A DNA stretch of 64,000 nt from Deinococcus carri (GTDB lineage Bacteria; Deinococcota; Deinococci; Deinococcales; Deinococcaceae): NCBI RefSeq assembly GCF_039545055.1, contig NZ_BAABRP010000014.1, positions 18,210-82,209 on the forward strand, in the 5' to 3' direction. Numbering within the stretch: the stretch's first letter is position 1; each line of letters opens with the position of its first letter. The notes below the pieces were generated by a model. It worked only from the letters and a program-made list of their open reading frames with translations, searched no databases and was not told where the DNA came from. Positions 50,384-59,571 of this stretch are shown here, one piece after another. The translations under genes and the position numbers were made by a program.

Positions 50384-51451
50384 CTACAGATTCGCCTTGA
50401 AAAACGCCACGCTCCGCCGCAGCGCCAGCCCCAGGTTCCGGCTGAGGTTGTGGTTGTCGCCCTCGTAGCGGTAGGCCTCCACGCTCTGCCCGGCGGCCCG
50501 CAGGTCGTGGGCGAGGGCCTGCTGGAAGGCGTAGGGAACCTCCTCGTCCCCCGTGCCCTGCTGAAGCTGGATAGGCCGCCCGTTCAGGTCTTCCAGATAG
50601 GCGTTGGGACTGAGGGCACGCAGATACCGGCGGTTGAGGGGGTCCAGCACGCGCTTTTCCTCGTCCGGGGGGTGGTTCCAGTCGGTCGCCAGCACGTCGT
50701 AACTGGCGACCACGCCCGCCCACAGGGAGGCGGCCCGGAGGTCGGGGTCCACCAGCATCGCCCGCAGCGAGAGTTGTCCGCCCATGCTGTGGCCCCACAG
50801 GCCGAGGCGCTTCGCGTTCACCCGCGGGTCTTTTTTCAGGCTGGCGGCGGCGTTCAGCACGTCCACCGTGTAGCCGGGGTCGTTGTAGCCGCCCAGCGCC
50901 TGCCCTTCCGAGTCGCCGTGGCCGCGGTAGTCGCTCTTGAGGGTGACGAACCCCGCCCGCGCGAAGGCGTCCTGATAGGCCACATATCGCTCGGTGGTGC
51001 GGTACTTCTCCGGCGGGATATAGCCGTGGTTGAAGACGATGGCGGGCCACCCTCCCTGCGGCGGCGTGCCGTCGGGGACCGTCAGCAGGGCGTAAATCTT
51101 CAGCCCGTCCGACTGGTAGCTCACCACCTGGCGCGTGTAGTTCACACCGGGACTCAGCGTCCGCACCACCGTCAGCTTGCTGCCGGGATACTCCCGCGCC
51201 CGCAACGCCTGAATGCTGATGGGCTGCCGCGCCACGAAGGCTTTCAGAGCCGCGTCCGTCACCTCACCCAGCGGCGTGGTGGGGAGGGTGTCGCTGGGGG
51301 TGTCGGACTTGGGCGTATCCGGTTCGCCGGTCGAGGCCGTCTGCGTGGCGCTCCACGGGACCCGGAAGGCCAGCCTCTCCGGTTGCGTGAAGGCGAGGTA
51401 GGCCGCCCCCGCCGCCAGCAGGAGCAACACGAGCTGAAGCCATCGCCTCAC
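50384..51451 (-). CDS. Alpha/beta hydrolase, membrane-anchored
   Basis: 355 residues. One N-terminal helix (LQLVLLLLAAGAAYLAF) lacks a clear cleavage site, so it probably anchors the enzyme. The rest is an S9/dienelactone-type hydrolase: PAIVFNHGYIPPEKYRTTER, LWGHSMGGQLSLRAML with the nucleophilic Ser, GTGDEEVPYAFQQAL with the Asp, and RYEGDNHNLSRNLGLALRRS with the His. The next gene is a close paralogue. The substrate is unknown. The start is a GTG; the sequence before it gives no clear promoter. Confidence 0.85.
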   Translation of the reverse strand: MRRWLQLVLLLLAAGAAYLAFTQPERLAFRVPWSATQTASTGEPDTPKSDTPSDTLPTTPLGEVTDAALKAFVARQPISIQALRAREYPGSKLTVVRTLSPGVNYTRQVVSYQSDGLKIYALLTVPDGTPPQGGWPAIVFNHGYIPPEKYRTTERYVAYQDAFARAGFVTLKSDYRGHGDSEGQALGGYNDPGYTVDVLNAAASLKKDPRVNAKRLGLWGHSMGGQLSLRAMLVDPDLRAASLWAGVVASYDVLATDWNHPPDEEKRVLDPLNRRYLRALSPNAYLEDLNGRPIQLQQGTGDEEVPYAFQQALAHDLRAAGQSVEAYRYEGDNHNLSRNLGLALRRSVAFFKANL

Positions 51452-51477
51452 GAAGAGTCGCCGACGGCCCTGAAGCG

Positions 51478-51505
51478 GCTGGCTGCTGGTCGCTGGAAGC
51501 TGGCC
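51478..51505. repeat. Heptameric array
   Basis: GCTGGCT-GCTGGTC-GCTGGAA-GCTGGCC has period seven. It is the reverse complement of the AGCNNCC core seen near 6454, 33316 and 34197. It lies between the two paralogous hydrolase genes. Confidence 0.78.
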
Positions 51506-51512
51506 GCCCCCC

Positions 51513-52487
51513 TCACAGCCGCTCCTTGAAAAAGGCCACGCTCCTCGCCAGGGCCGTGTTCAGGTTGCGGCTGAGGTTGTGGTTGTCGCCGGGGTAGACG
51601 TAGCTCTGCACGGGCTTGCCAAGCGCCTTGAGCTGCCGCGAGAGCGACTCGTGGAAGCCCACCGGCACGTCCTCGTCGGCGGTGCCGATGTGAAGCTGGA
51701 GGGGCGCGCGCAGGTCCGGGAGGTAGGAGTTGGCGCTGAGTTTGTTCCAGAAGTCGGGGTTACTGGCGGGCGTGCCGTATTTCTCCACCGCCTTCTTCCG
51801 CAGGTTCAGCACCCGCTGGGGGATGGAGGCCGGGGCCTTGTGCGGCCAGTCGTTCATCATCTGGTCGTAGTCGCCGACCACGCCGGCCCAGATGACGGCC
51901 GCCTTGATGCCAGGGTCGATGACCAGCGCGCGCAGGGTCAGGAAGCCGCCCATGGAGTGCCCCCACATGCCGATGCGGGCGGCGTTCACGCGGGGATCCT
52001 TTTTCAGGCTGGAGAGCGCGTTCATCACGTCGGTGGTGTAGCCAGGTGCGTAGTAGCCGCCGAGCGCCTCCCCCTGGCTGCTGCCGTGCCCGCGGTAGTC
52101 GCTCTTGAGGGTCACGAAGCCCGCGCGGGCAAAGGCGTCCTGGTAGGCGACGTAGCGTTCAGTGGTGCGGTACACGTTGGGCGGAATGTAGCCGTGGTTG
52201 AAGACGATGGCGGGCCAGCCTCCCTTCGGCGGCGTGCCGTTGGGCACGGTCAGCAGGGCGTCAATCTTCAGCCCGTCCGACTGGTAGCTCACCACCTGCC
52301 GCGAGTAGTTCGCGCCGGGACTCAGGGTCCGCACGACCGTGAGTTTGCTGCCGGGGTAGGCCTTCTCGCGGGCGGCGGGAATGCTCATCTGCGCGGCATC
52401 CACTGCGGCCAGGGCCGCCGCCGACTGGGCTTGCGCCGGGGAGGAGACGAGCAGCAGGGCCGGGAGCAGCAGCGCACGGGGCTTCAT
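51513..52487 (-). CDS. Alpha/beta hydrolase, secreted
   Basis: 324 residues. MKPRALLLPALLLVSSPAQA is a signal peptide. Catalytic residues are in MWGHSMGGFLTLRALV (Ser), GTADEDVPVGFHESL (Asp) and YPGDNHNLSRNLNTALARS (His). It shares long stretches with the downstream gene (PGSKLTVVRTLSPG, RQVVSYQSDGLKI), so the pair arose by tandem duplication and then diverged into a secreted and an anchored form. TAGCCT (52494-52499) is six bases before ATG, a leaderless start. Confidence 0.86.
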   Translation of the reverse strand: MKPRALLLPALLLVSSPAQAQSAAALAAVDAAQMSIPAAREKAYPGSKLTVVRTLSPGANYSRQVVSYQSDGLKIDALLTVPNGTPPKGGWPAIVFNHGYIPPNVYRTTERYVAYQDAFARAGFVTLKSDYRGHGSSQGEALGGYYAPGYTTDVMNALSSLKKDPRVNAARIGMWGHSMGGFLTLRALVIDPGIKAAVIWAGVVGDYDQMMNDWPHKAPASIPQRVLNLRKKAVEKYGTPASNPDFWNKLSANSYLPDLRAPLQLHIGTADEDVPVGFHESLSRQLKALGKPVQSYVYPGDNHNLSRNLNTALARSVAFFKERL

Positions 52488-52648
52488 CTGCCCAGGCTAG
52501 TGGGCCTGCCCGCCGCACAAGGGATGCCCTCCCACCATGTGGCCCTCCAGGCAACACGGGTCAACCCCCGGCCTACCCCCCCGGCTTTCAAATCCGCCTT
52601 GCCCGTCTCCTCATCTGGGAAAGGGACGATTCCGGGAGAGTGTGACCT

Positions 52649-53209
52649 ATGCAACATATTCTGTTTCCGACGGTGGCCGCCGCTGACGCCTTCATTGCCG
52701 ACCTCCAGCAGCGAGGCGTCGCGCGGCCCGAGGTGGGCAGCATGCACCTGAACCGCCGCACGGCCCCGGTAACCAGCGAGACGACGACCACCACGACCAC
52801 CGAGTACGCGGGTGACATGGGCGGCGGCACGGCGGAGGATGCCGGGGCCGGGGCCGTCAAGGGCACCGTGGCGGGCGCGCTCACGGGCGCGGCGGCGGGG
52901 ATCATCGGCACGGCGGCCACGGTAGCGACGGGCGGCCTGGCGCTGCCGGTCATCCTGGGCATGACGGCGCTGGGCAGCGGCGTGGGTGCGGCGGTCGGCG
53001 GCATCGGCGGCGCGGCGGGCGTGGACGAGACCGGCGACGGCACCATGTCGGGCTACGAGGTCGAGGACACCCACTACGACCGGATGCAGTCCGCCGTGGA
53101 GGGGGGCGGCCGGGCCATCGCCGTGGACGACAACGTGCCCCAGGACGTGCTGGAAGAGGCCGTGCGCCGTCACGGCGGCCAGTTCGTCAGCGGCAACGCC
53201 GCGATGTAA
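52649..53209 (+). CDS. Glycine-zipper protein
   Basis: 186 residues. The centre ([54 protein letters not shown]) is a glycine- and alanine-rich zipper that can insert in or line membranes. Ends are hydrophilic ([35 protein letters not shown]). It resembles general-stress YflT-like or DUF1269-like proteins, but I cannot assign a family. GGGAGAGTG before ATG is a weak ribosome-binding site. A strong hairpin terminator follows. Confidence 0.7.
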   Translation: MQHILFPTVAAADAFIADLQQRGVARPEVGSMHLNRRTAPVTSETTTTTTTEYAGDMGGGTAEDAGAGAVKGTVAGALTGAAAGIIGTAATVATGGLALPVILGMTALGSGVGAAVGGIGGAAGVDETGDGTMSGYEVEDTHYDRMQSAVEGGGRAIAVDDNVPQDVLEEAVRRHGGQFVSGNAAM

Positions 53210-53220
53210 ACCACACCCGA

Positions 53221-53266
53221 AGGCGGGCGGGCTGAAGCGGGAAAAGCTTCAGCCCGCCCGCCTTTG
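53221..53266. terminator. Bidirectional terminator with 18-bp perfect stem
   Basis: 53221-53238 is exactly complementary to 53246-53263 around a seven-base loop, followed by TTG. It separates the glycine-zipper gene and the convergent pnkp gene and can end transcription from both. Confidence 0.8.
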
Positions 53267-53274
53267 TTCTCGGC

Positions 53275-55803
53275 TCACAGCCGCGCGTCGATGGGGTCAC
53301 TTTCCAGCGCCAGCACGCCCAGCACACACTCGTGGACGCGGGCGGTCCCGGCGCAGTCCACGAAGCGCGAGAGTGCCTCCAGCCCCAGGTGAAACTCGCG
53401 CAGGGCGCGGGCGCGTTTGGCCCCCAGATGGCGGGCACGCAGGCGGGCGAGGTGTTCCGGGCGGGTGTACTCCGGCCCGTAGATGATGCGGAGGTACTCG
53501 CGGCCCCGCACCTTCACGGCGGGTTGCAGGTTGCGGCGCTCGGGGTCGAGGAAGGCCAGCGGCTTGACCACCATGCCCTCCCCGCCCGACGCGGTGAGAG
53601 CCTCCCACCACGCGGTCGCCTCCGCCTCACTCGTGGCGTCGCCCAGCGTGACGAGGCGGTGCACGGTCCAGCCAAAGAGGGTCGGGGCAGCGTCCGCCAG
53701 CCGCCCCAGCGTTTCCAGGTGCCAGAGGTGGTCCCGGTCGGTGTGGACCCGCCCCTCCGAGGCGAGAAGGTGAAAGGGCAGAATCCGCACGTCCTCCGGT
53801 CCCCCCACCCGGCGCACGTAGGCACGGTAGGCCTCGCGGTAGGCAGCGAGGTCGTGGGCGCGTTCGCGGGTGCGGTCCAGCAGGTCGCCCACAGCCACAC
53901 CCCGGCCGGCCGCCGCTTCCAGCGCAGTCACGGCGGCGGGCAAGGCCGCGTTTCCTGCCGCACCCACCGCCGCGTACTGCCCCCGGATGAGTTCCCCGGC
54001 CTTCAGACTCCAGGGCAAAATCTCGGCGTCCAGCACCAGCCAGCCCGTGTCCAGCGTCTCCCACAGGCCAGCGGCGGTCACGGCAGCGCGGGCGCGGGCC
54101 AGCACGTCCGCCTCCCACTGTGCCGTCTCCCCCTGGGGCTGGAAGAAGGGCCGCCCGGTGCGGGTGTAGATGCAGCCTGTCCCGCTTTCCACCCCGAAGC
54201 GCGAGCGGGCCGCGGCCTCGTCGCGGGCGAGCACCAGCACGGCGCGCGACCCCATGTGTTTTTCCTCGCACACAACCTGCGACACGCCCTGCCCCCGGAA
54301 GTAGGCGAAGGCTTCCGCCGGGTGTTCCAGAGACCCTTCGCGCGCGCTCGTCTCCACCGGACTCATGGTGGGCGGCAGGTACACGGCCCAGCGTGGGTCC
54401 ACGCCGAAGCGCGAGAAGGTTTCCACCGCCGCGGCCCGCTCGCCCTCCCTAACCAGAATCCCGCCGAAGGTGCGCGTCTCGATGCGGCCTCCCTTCAGGA
54501 AGTCGGCGAGGTCGAGCGTCTCGCCGTCCGGCTCCGGCTCGGCGGGCGCGAGGGGGCGGGCGGGCACGGCGTACTGGGCGTGGGCGGGTACGCTGACCAG
54601 TTCCATTTCCGGGTAACGCAATGCGGTCAGCGCCCCACCGAAGGCGCAGCCGGTGTCTATGTTCAGCGTGCGGTTCACCCAGCGGGGCTGGGCGACCGGC
54701 GTATGGCCGTAAATGACGGTCGCCGCGCCCCGGTAGTCGGCGGCCCAGTCGCGGCGCACGGGCAGGCCCAGTTCGTCCTGGCTGCCGTCCACGTCGCCGT
54801 AGAGGGCAAAGCTGCGCACCCGGCCCGACGAGCGGCCCTGATAGCGCTCGGGCAGACCCGCGTGGGCCACCACCACCCGCCCGCCGTCCAGCACGAGGTG
54901 GCTCACCAGCCCGTCGATAAAGCCGCGCACTTCCCGCCTGAACTCGGGTCCGGCCTCCTCCAACTGCGCCAGCGTCACGTCCAGGCCGTGCAGGGCCTTC
55001 ACCGCCTTGCCGTCCAGCGCGCGCTTGAGCTTCTCGTCGTGGTTGCCGGGCACGCCCAGGGCCGCGCCCGACCGGACCATGTTCATCACCAGCCGCAGCA
55101 CGCCGGCGCTGTCGGGGCCACGGTCCACCAGGTCGCCCACGAAGACGGCGGTGCGGCCCGGCGGGGGTGTGGCCTGGTCGCCTTCCACCCCATAGCCCAG
55201 CCGCGTCAGCAGCTCGCGCAGTTCGGGCAGGCACCCGTGAACGTCCCCGATGAAGTCGAAGGGGCCGGTCAGCTCCTTGCGGTTGGTGTAGAGGGGCACG
55301 CGCGACACCCGCGCTGCGTCCACCTCCTCCTCGGAGTGCAGCACCCAGACGTGGCGGAAGCCCTCCTTCTGGAGGCCGCGCAGGGTACGGTGCAGTTCCG
55401 AAACCTGCCGGCCGATGACCTCCGGGCGGAAGTCGCGGTCAGTCCGGGCCGTGTGCCGCGCCTCCAGCACCGGGCGGGGCAGGTCCAGCACGATGGCGAC
55501 GGGCAGCACGTCATGCGCCCGCGCGAGGTCCACCAGCCGCCGCCGATCGTCCGGGCGCACGCTGGTCGCGTCCACCACTGTCAGCCGCCCGCGCGTCAGC
55601 CGCTTGCCCGCCACGAAAAACAGGCTGTCGAAGGCGTCCCCGGTCGCCTCCAGGCTGTTCTCGTCGTCGCTGACGAGGGCGCGGAAAAAGTCGCTGCTCA
55701 GCACCTCGGTGGGGAGAAAGTGCCGCGCAGCGAAGGTGGACTTGCCCGCCGACGACGCGCCGACGAGGGCGACGAGGCAGAGTTCGGGGAGGGGGATGTT
55801 CAT
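53275..55803 (-). CDS. pnkp: Bacterial polynucleotide kinase-phosphatase-adenylyltransferase
   Basis: 842 residues, the length of bacterial Pnkp. Residues 1-170 are a 5'-OH polynucleotide kinase (LVALVGASSAGKSTFAARHF; the P-loop Lys is residue 21). Residues about 184-410 are a metallo-phosphatase (FDFIGDVHGCLPELRELL, VFVGDLVDRGPDS, VPGNHDEKLKRAL, YGHTPVAQPRWVNRTLNID). The C-terminal part is a ligase-like adenylyltransferase with EEKHMGSRAVLVLA, whose Lys (about 513) accepts AMP. In known systems Pnkp heals and Hen1 completes RNA repair. It is the last gene of the RNA-repair operon that begins with hen1. Confidence 0.95.
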   Translation of the reverse strand: MNIPLPELCLVALVGASSAGKSTFAARHFLPTEVLSSDFFRALVSDDENSLEATGDAFDSLFFVAGKRLTRGRLTVVDATSVRPDDRRRLVDLARAHDVLPVAIVLDLPRPVLEARHTARTDRDFRPEVIGRQVSELHRTLRGLQKEGFRHVWVLHSEEEVDAARVSRVPLYTNRKELTGPFDFIGDVHGCLPELRELLTRLGYGVEGDQATPPPGRTAVFVGDLVDRGPDSAGVLRLVMNMVRSGAALGVPGNHDEKLKRALDGKAVKALHGLDVTLAQLEEAGPEFRREVRGFIDGLVSHLVLDGGRVVVAHAGLPERYQGRSSGRVRSFALYGDVDGSQDELGLPVRRDWAADYRGAATVIYGHTPVAQPRWVNRTLNIDTGCAFGGALTALRYPEMELVSVPAHAQYAVPARPLAPAEPEPDGETLDLADFLKGGRIETRTFGGILVREGERAAAVETFSRFGVDPRWAVYLPPTMSPVETSAREGSLEHPAEAFAYFRGQGVSQVVCEEKHMGSRAVLVLARDEAAARSRFGVESGTGCIYTRTGRPFFQPQGETAQWEADVLARARAAVTAAGLWETLDTGWLVLDAEILPWSLKAGELIRGQYAAVGAAGNAALPAAVTALEAAAGRGVAVGDLLDRTRERAHDLAAYREAYRAYVRRVGGPEDVRILPFHLLASEGRVHTDRDHLWHLETLGRLADAAPTLFGWTVHRLVTLGDATSEAEATAWWEALTASGGEGMVVKPLAFLDPERRNLQPAVKVRGREYLRIIYGPEYTRPEHLARLRARHLGAKRARALREFHLGLEALSRFVDCAGTARVHECVLGVLALESDPIDARL

Positions 55804-55869
55804 GCGGGGACCTCAGGGGATGATGCTCGCACACAGGAGGGGCACAGGCATGGGCAGATTGGCGGAGCG

Positions 55870-56634
55870 TCAACCACCCGCCTGAAGCCGCACCCGCACC
55901 ACCCAGTCGCTGACCGCCCTGGTCACCTCTTCCGCCACCGTCTCGGGCAGAGGCGTCATGTGCCGCGCTTCTTCCAGCTCACGCACGAGGCGCAGGTGTT
56001 CGGGCTGGTAGGCGGCAGGCGGTTCGGGCAGTGGTTCCCCCTCACGCCCTTCCCGCTTCAGGGTCATGAGTTCGGATAGGAAGGGCAGGCGGGCTTCCAC
56101 GTTCAGCGCCTCCAGATTTGCCTCCACTTCCCCAGTTCTCAGCAAATGCAGGCCAGTCAGGACGGTGCGGAAGGCGTACAGCAGGGGCTTGACGCGCGGC
56201 ACCTCCTCCTTTTCCAGCAGTGCCCACTGGTTGCGGGTAAAGCCCAGGTAGTGATGGGCATGGTGCCGCGTGAGGCAGCGGGGCGCGAGGGCCACCAGTT
56301 CGGCGTGGGCGGGCGAGGTGTGAACGACCAGCGGCGAGAGCAGTTGCTCCAGCACGTAGCCGTTGCGGGTCAGGAGCAGCCGGGCGAACTTCCGCGCGTC
56401 ATGGGTGACGAGGTCGAGTTCGACCTGTCCGTCGTCGCGTTCCAGGCTGTGCGTCTCCTCGGGGGCGGCCAGGCCCAGCACCTCGCGCAGGGGCAGGACA
56501 TGCACGCCGCGCAGGTCCCAGTCGCTGTCGGCACTCGGAAAGCCGTAGAGATGTGCGCCGCTGACGGTGGCGAAGACGAGGGGGGAAGGGTGCGCGTATG
56601 CGGCTTCCGTGAGTTGCGGGGGAAAGGTCAGCAT
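55870..56634 (-). CDS. YcgL/COG3541-type nucleotidyltransferase
   Basis: 254 residues. FATVSGAHLYGFPSADSDWD holds the GS-like and DxD motif of a polymerase-beta-type nucleotidyltransferase, and VELDLVTHDARKFARLLLTR a further acidic residue. COG3541 enzymes occur next to RNA-repair genes. The ATG overlaps the HD-Pnk gene's end by seven bases. A second family member is encoded three genes upstream, so the operon contains a pair. The target RNA is unknown; adding nucleotides to a healed 3' end is a possibility. Confidence 0.85.
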   Translation of the reverse strand: MLTFPPQLTEAAYAHPSPLVFATVSGAHLYGFPSADSDWDLRGVHVLPLREVLGLAAPEETHSLERDDGQVELDLVTHDARKFARLLLTRNGYVLEQLLSPLVVHTSPAHAELVALAPRCLTRHHAHHYLGFTRNQWALLEKEEVPRVKPLLYAFRTVLTGLHLLRTGEVEANLEALNVEARLPFLSELMTLKREGREGEPLPEPPAAYQPEHLRLVRELEEARHMTPLPETVAEEVTRAVSDWVVRVRLQAGG

Positions 56635-57947
56635 GGGAAGAACTCCTGCGGAGGATGCCCCGTGCCGTCCGGGGTAACGAACCGCACCTCGTGGGCCTCG
56701 CCCACCTCCGGCCATTCCAGGTTCTGGAGCTGCTGGCCCAGCACACCGGGGGGCACAGGGTCGAGGCGGGCGGCGTTGCGGGCGGGCAGTTCCCCCGCAG
56801 GCGTCCAGGCGGTAACGATGCGGGTCAGGGCACCGTAGTCGTAGCCCAGGCCCAGCACACCGGCCCGGCCGCTCCCACGCAGGTTGGTGGCGTCCCAGAC
56901 CACACGCTGCCGGGAGCGCAACCCCGCCCGCACCGCCTCCCGCGCGGCCTGAAGGACCTGCCCGTTGACCGTCTGGTCGGCCACGCCGCGGCCCAGTTGC
57001 GCCCGCAGGCCGTCCAGCGACACCACCACGTCCCCGAAGTCGGCCGCCAGGCTACTTTTGCCGCTGCCGCTGGGACCACACAGCACGGTGAGTTCCCCAA
57101 AGCCGGAGGCTGCGCGGTACGCACGGGCCGCCGCCTCGTGAGGCGTGTGGATGAGGCCGGCCTCGAAGTCGCGGATGCCCGCGAGCAAGGCGAAGTGGAG
57201 CAGGTCCGGGCGGGCACCGGGCAGCAGCTGGGGCAGTTCTTCCCGCCAGGCCACGTAGGGGTCGGGAAAGAGCAGGTCCGGGCCGGGCGTGAACCACAGG
57301 CCCTGTTCCTCGGCCAGCACCTGAAGCAGGTCGGCGCTGTCCTCGCCCCGCGCCGTGTCCCCGCCCATCACCACGCGGCCCCGTGCATCCGCCCGCGCCA
57401 GCAGCACGAGCAGGGGCAGGGGCACACTGCGGGCGAGGAGCCACACCTGCCGTCCCAGCGGGTCCTCCACGGCCCGGTGCAGCCGGTGATGGGCCGCCAC
57501 CAGCGCCAGCACGGCCAGAATCAGGCGGGCGGGCACCCCCGCGTCCGGCAGGGTGAGGGCCAGCGCGTCCCGCCCCCGCCGCGCGTGCCGGGGCGAGCGC
57601 AGGCGCACGCGGCCCGTCTCGTCCCGCTCCTCGCGGGTGGTGAGGGCCTTGCCCACGTCGTGCAGGGCGGCAGCCAGAATCAGGGCGGCGCGGGCATCCC
57701 CGCGCAGGGCGGCCTCGTCGGCAAGGTCGTGGGCGCGCTCCACCACCAGGGCCGAGTGGGCGGCCACGCTGCCCTCCGCGTGCCATTCGGTGTCCTGCGG
57801 CGTGGTGTCCAGCCGGTCGAGCAGGTGGACGGCGGGGGCCAGCACGTCCCGGATGTCCGCGAAGGAGACGCGCTGCCCGGCGCGCAGGCTTTGCAGCAGG
57901 GGGGCGGTTCGCCTGACCGGGGGGCTGAAGGTATCGAAGCTGGTCAT
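56628..57947 (-). CDS. HD-Pnk: HD phosphohydrolase fused to polynucleotide kinase
   Basis: 439 residues. HD domain at about 60-230 (AHSALVVERAHDLADEAALR, LAAALHDVGKALTTREERDE, VLALVAAHHRLH) and a P-loop kinase at about 285-439 (GELTVLCGPSGSGKSSLAAD, ADQTVNGQVLQAAREAVRAG, VVWDATNLRGSGR). The architecture is that of DRB0098 of D. radiodurans, an HD-Pnk with phosphatase and 5'-kinase activity. Here it shares an operon with a second, unrelated kinase-phosphatase (Pnkp). ATG 57947 overlaps the ligase stop by four bases. Role inferred: trimming of 2',3'-cyclic or 3'-phosphate ends. Confidence 0.9.
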   Translation of the reverse strand: MTSFDTFSPPVRRTAPLLQSLRAGQRVSFADIRDVLAPAVHLLDRLDTTPQDTEWHAEGSVAAHSALVVERAHDLADEAALRGDARAALILAAALHDVGKALTTREERDETGRVRLRSPRHARRGRDALALTLPDAGVPARLILAVLALVAAHHRLHRAVEDPLGRQVWLLARSVPLPLLVLLARADARGRVVMGGDTARGEDSADLLQVLAEEQGLWFTPGPDLLFPDPYVAWREELPQLLPGARPDLLHFALLAGIRDFEAGLIHTPHEAAARAYRAASGFGELTVLCGPSGSGKSSLAADFGDVVVSLDGLRAQLGRGVADQTVNGQVLQAAREAVRAGLRSRQRVVWDATNLRGSGRAGVLGLGYDYGALTRIVTAWTPAGELPARNAARLDPVPPGVLGQQLQNLEWPEVGEAHEVRFVTPDGTGHPPQEFFPC

Positions 57948-58591
57948 GCCCCGTCCTCCTGCTCCGGGGAGCCGGGCCGCAGGCCGTTGGGCACCACCGG
58001 GCGGCTCATCCAGTGGCTGTCGGTCTGCACGTGCCCGGCCCGCACCCATTTGGCGACGCGGGTGCCGAAGTCGGCGTAAGGAATCGCGGCCGCATCGCGC
58101 ACCACGTAGCCTTCCATCCGCTCGGGGTCCACCTCGATTCCCCGCAGCGCGGCCTCGTCCCATGGCCCCCGGTACAGCTCGCGCGGGGTGGGCAGGCCCA
58201 GGCGGTGCGCCCAGGCCCGCACGTCGTCCCAGCTCAGGCTGACGTTCCGGTCGTCCCACACGCTGAAGAGGTAGAAGTAACCTTCGAGGTCGTCGTAGGA
58301 CAGGCTGTGTTCGGCGTACACGTTCTCGCCGCACAGCCGCCAGCCGGGCGGAATCTCGTGCCCGAACCCGCCGCGCAGGGCCTTGACCCACGTGCGGGAA
58401 GGGTGCGGGCGCATATCGAGGCTGCGGGCGTGCAGGTCGTCCCGGTAGAGGCTGGTGTTCTCGCCGTCCAGCTTCTCGGTGACGACGACTTCCCGGCCCG
58501 TCAGGTCACGCAGGTGCGCGATGCGGCGGTCGTCATTCTGGAGGCCAGGCGACCAGGGCAGGTGGGGGGTGGAGGGGTATTTGATTCGCAT
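57944..58591 (-). CDS. RNA ligase (nucleotidyltransferase core)
   Basis: 215 residues, a minimal covalent nucleotidyltransferase. Motif I is VVVTEKLDGENTSLY with Lys about 40, motif III is in YFYLFSVWDDR, motif IV RMEGYVVR and motif V TRVAKWVR. It belongs to the RNA ligase family (Rnl-like, PF09414 type) without an additional OB domain, which is short compared with 340 residues for D. radiodurans Rnl. Next to Pnkp, HD-Pnk and Hen1, an RNA substrate is likely. A gap of 98 bp separates it from the upstream nucleotidyltransferase. Confidence 0.9.
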   Translation of the reverse strand: MRIKYPSTPHLPWSPGLQNDDRRIAHLRDLTGREVVVTEKLDGENTSLYRDDLHARSLDMRPHPSRTWVKALRGGFGHEIPPGWRLCGENVYAEHSLSYDDLEGYFYLFSVWDDRNVSLSWDDVRAWAHRLGLPTPRELYRGPWDEAALRGIEVDPERMEGYVVRDAAAIPYADFGTRVAKWVRAGHVQTDSHWMSRPVVPNGLRPGSPEQEDGA

Positions 58592-58689
58592 GGCATCTCA
58601 CCGCCCGGCAGCGTAGAGCGCCAGGGGGGCCGGGGGCGTCGGCCGGGTGGCTGCGGGAAGGCTAGGCCGGGTGGCGGAGCAGGTCACCC

Positions 58690-59571
58690 TCACCACTCCA
58701 GCGCCGCCCGCCGTGCCCGCAGCAGCCACGCCTCGGCGCGGGCGTAGTCGGGCCGTTCGGGCAGGGAGGTATGGGCATAGGCCCGGTCGAAGTCGGCGTG
58801 CAGCGCGAGCCGCCAGCGTTCCAGTTCGGGCCAGGGCACCTCGCTACGCTTCACGGCCAGCAGGGTGTCCCGGTGCCCGCCCACATGGACCTGCACCTCG
58901 CCGCGTTCCAGCACCGCGATACCGCTCAGCAGCAGCCGCAGCAGGTGCATGGCATGTTTCCAGCGGACCTCGCCGTGCTGGCGCAGGTCGGCTTCCAGCC
59001 GCTTGAATTGCCCCATCACGTAGCCGTTGTAGGTCTGGTACACCAGGCGGCTCAGGAACGCCCCCCGGATGGCGAGCAGTTCGGCGGCCAGCGGCGTCGC
59101 CGTCTGCACCAGCGGACTGTGCAGCACCTCCAGCACGTTGGGATTCGCCTTCAGCGCCAGCAGCACGAACTTCTGCGCTTCCCAGTACACTTCCTCGCCG
59201 AACTCCAGTTGCTCGGGAACACCCGCGAGGCTCCAGTGGTCGCGCGCCGGGGGCAGGTAGAAGCCGCGCAGGTCGGTGTCGCTCTCCGAGGTGTCCAGCC
59301 CGAAGGCGCGGCTGCCCACCACGCAGCGGTACTGGACAAATGGGGTGTAGTCGCGCTCGGCGTCCGGCAGGGCGTTCTTCTCGTGGCGGCGCACGATCAG
59401 GCTGGAGCGGGCCAGCGTGACCTCGCTCCCGTCCGGAAAGCGCACGCGGTAGGCATGGTCGGGGTCGCTGGGCGCGCGAACGATGACGGCCACCGCGCCC
59501 GCCGGGTGTCCGGCTGTGGGCAGGCGCGTGACGATGCTGGTGCCGACGGGGAGAATGGGGGGCAGGGTCAT
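58690..59571 (-). CDS. YcgL/COG3541-type nucleotidyltransferase, extended
   Basis: 293 residues. An N-terminal beta domain of about 75 residues (VAVIVRAPSDPDHAYRVRFP, DGSEVTLARSSLIVRRHEK) precedes a nucleotidyltransferase with CVVGSRAFGLDTSESDTDLR and FYLPPARDHWSL. It has the same core as the gene at 55870. A start ATG at 59571 overlaps the hen1 stop by four bases (ATGA), so it is strictly coupled to hen1. The added N-terminal domain may bind RNA (inference). Confidence 0.85.
   Translation of the reverse strand: MTLPPILPVGTSIVTRLPTAGHPAGAVAVIVRAPSDPDHAYRVRFPDGSEVTLARSSLIVRRHEKNALPDAERDYTPFVQYRCVVGSRAFGLDTSESDTDLRGFYLPPARDHWSLAGVPEQLEFGEEVYWEAQKFVLLALKANPNVLEVLHSPLVQTATPLAAELLAIRGAFLSRLVYQTYNGYVMGQFKRLEADLRQHGEVRWKHAMHLLRLLLSGIAVLERGEVQVHVGGHRDTLLAVKRSEVPWPELERWRLALHADFDRAYAHTSLPERPDYARAEAWLLRARRAALEW

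Noticed and set aside
53332..56079. A plus-strand frame of 915 codons opposite pnkp
   Set aside because: Antisense to a three-domain enzyme with all catalytic motifs; no independent support.
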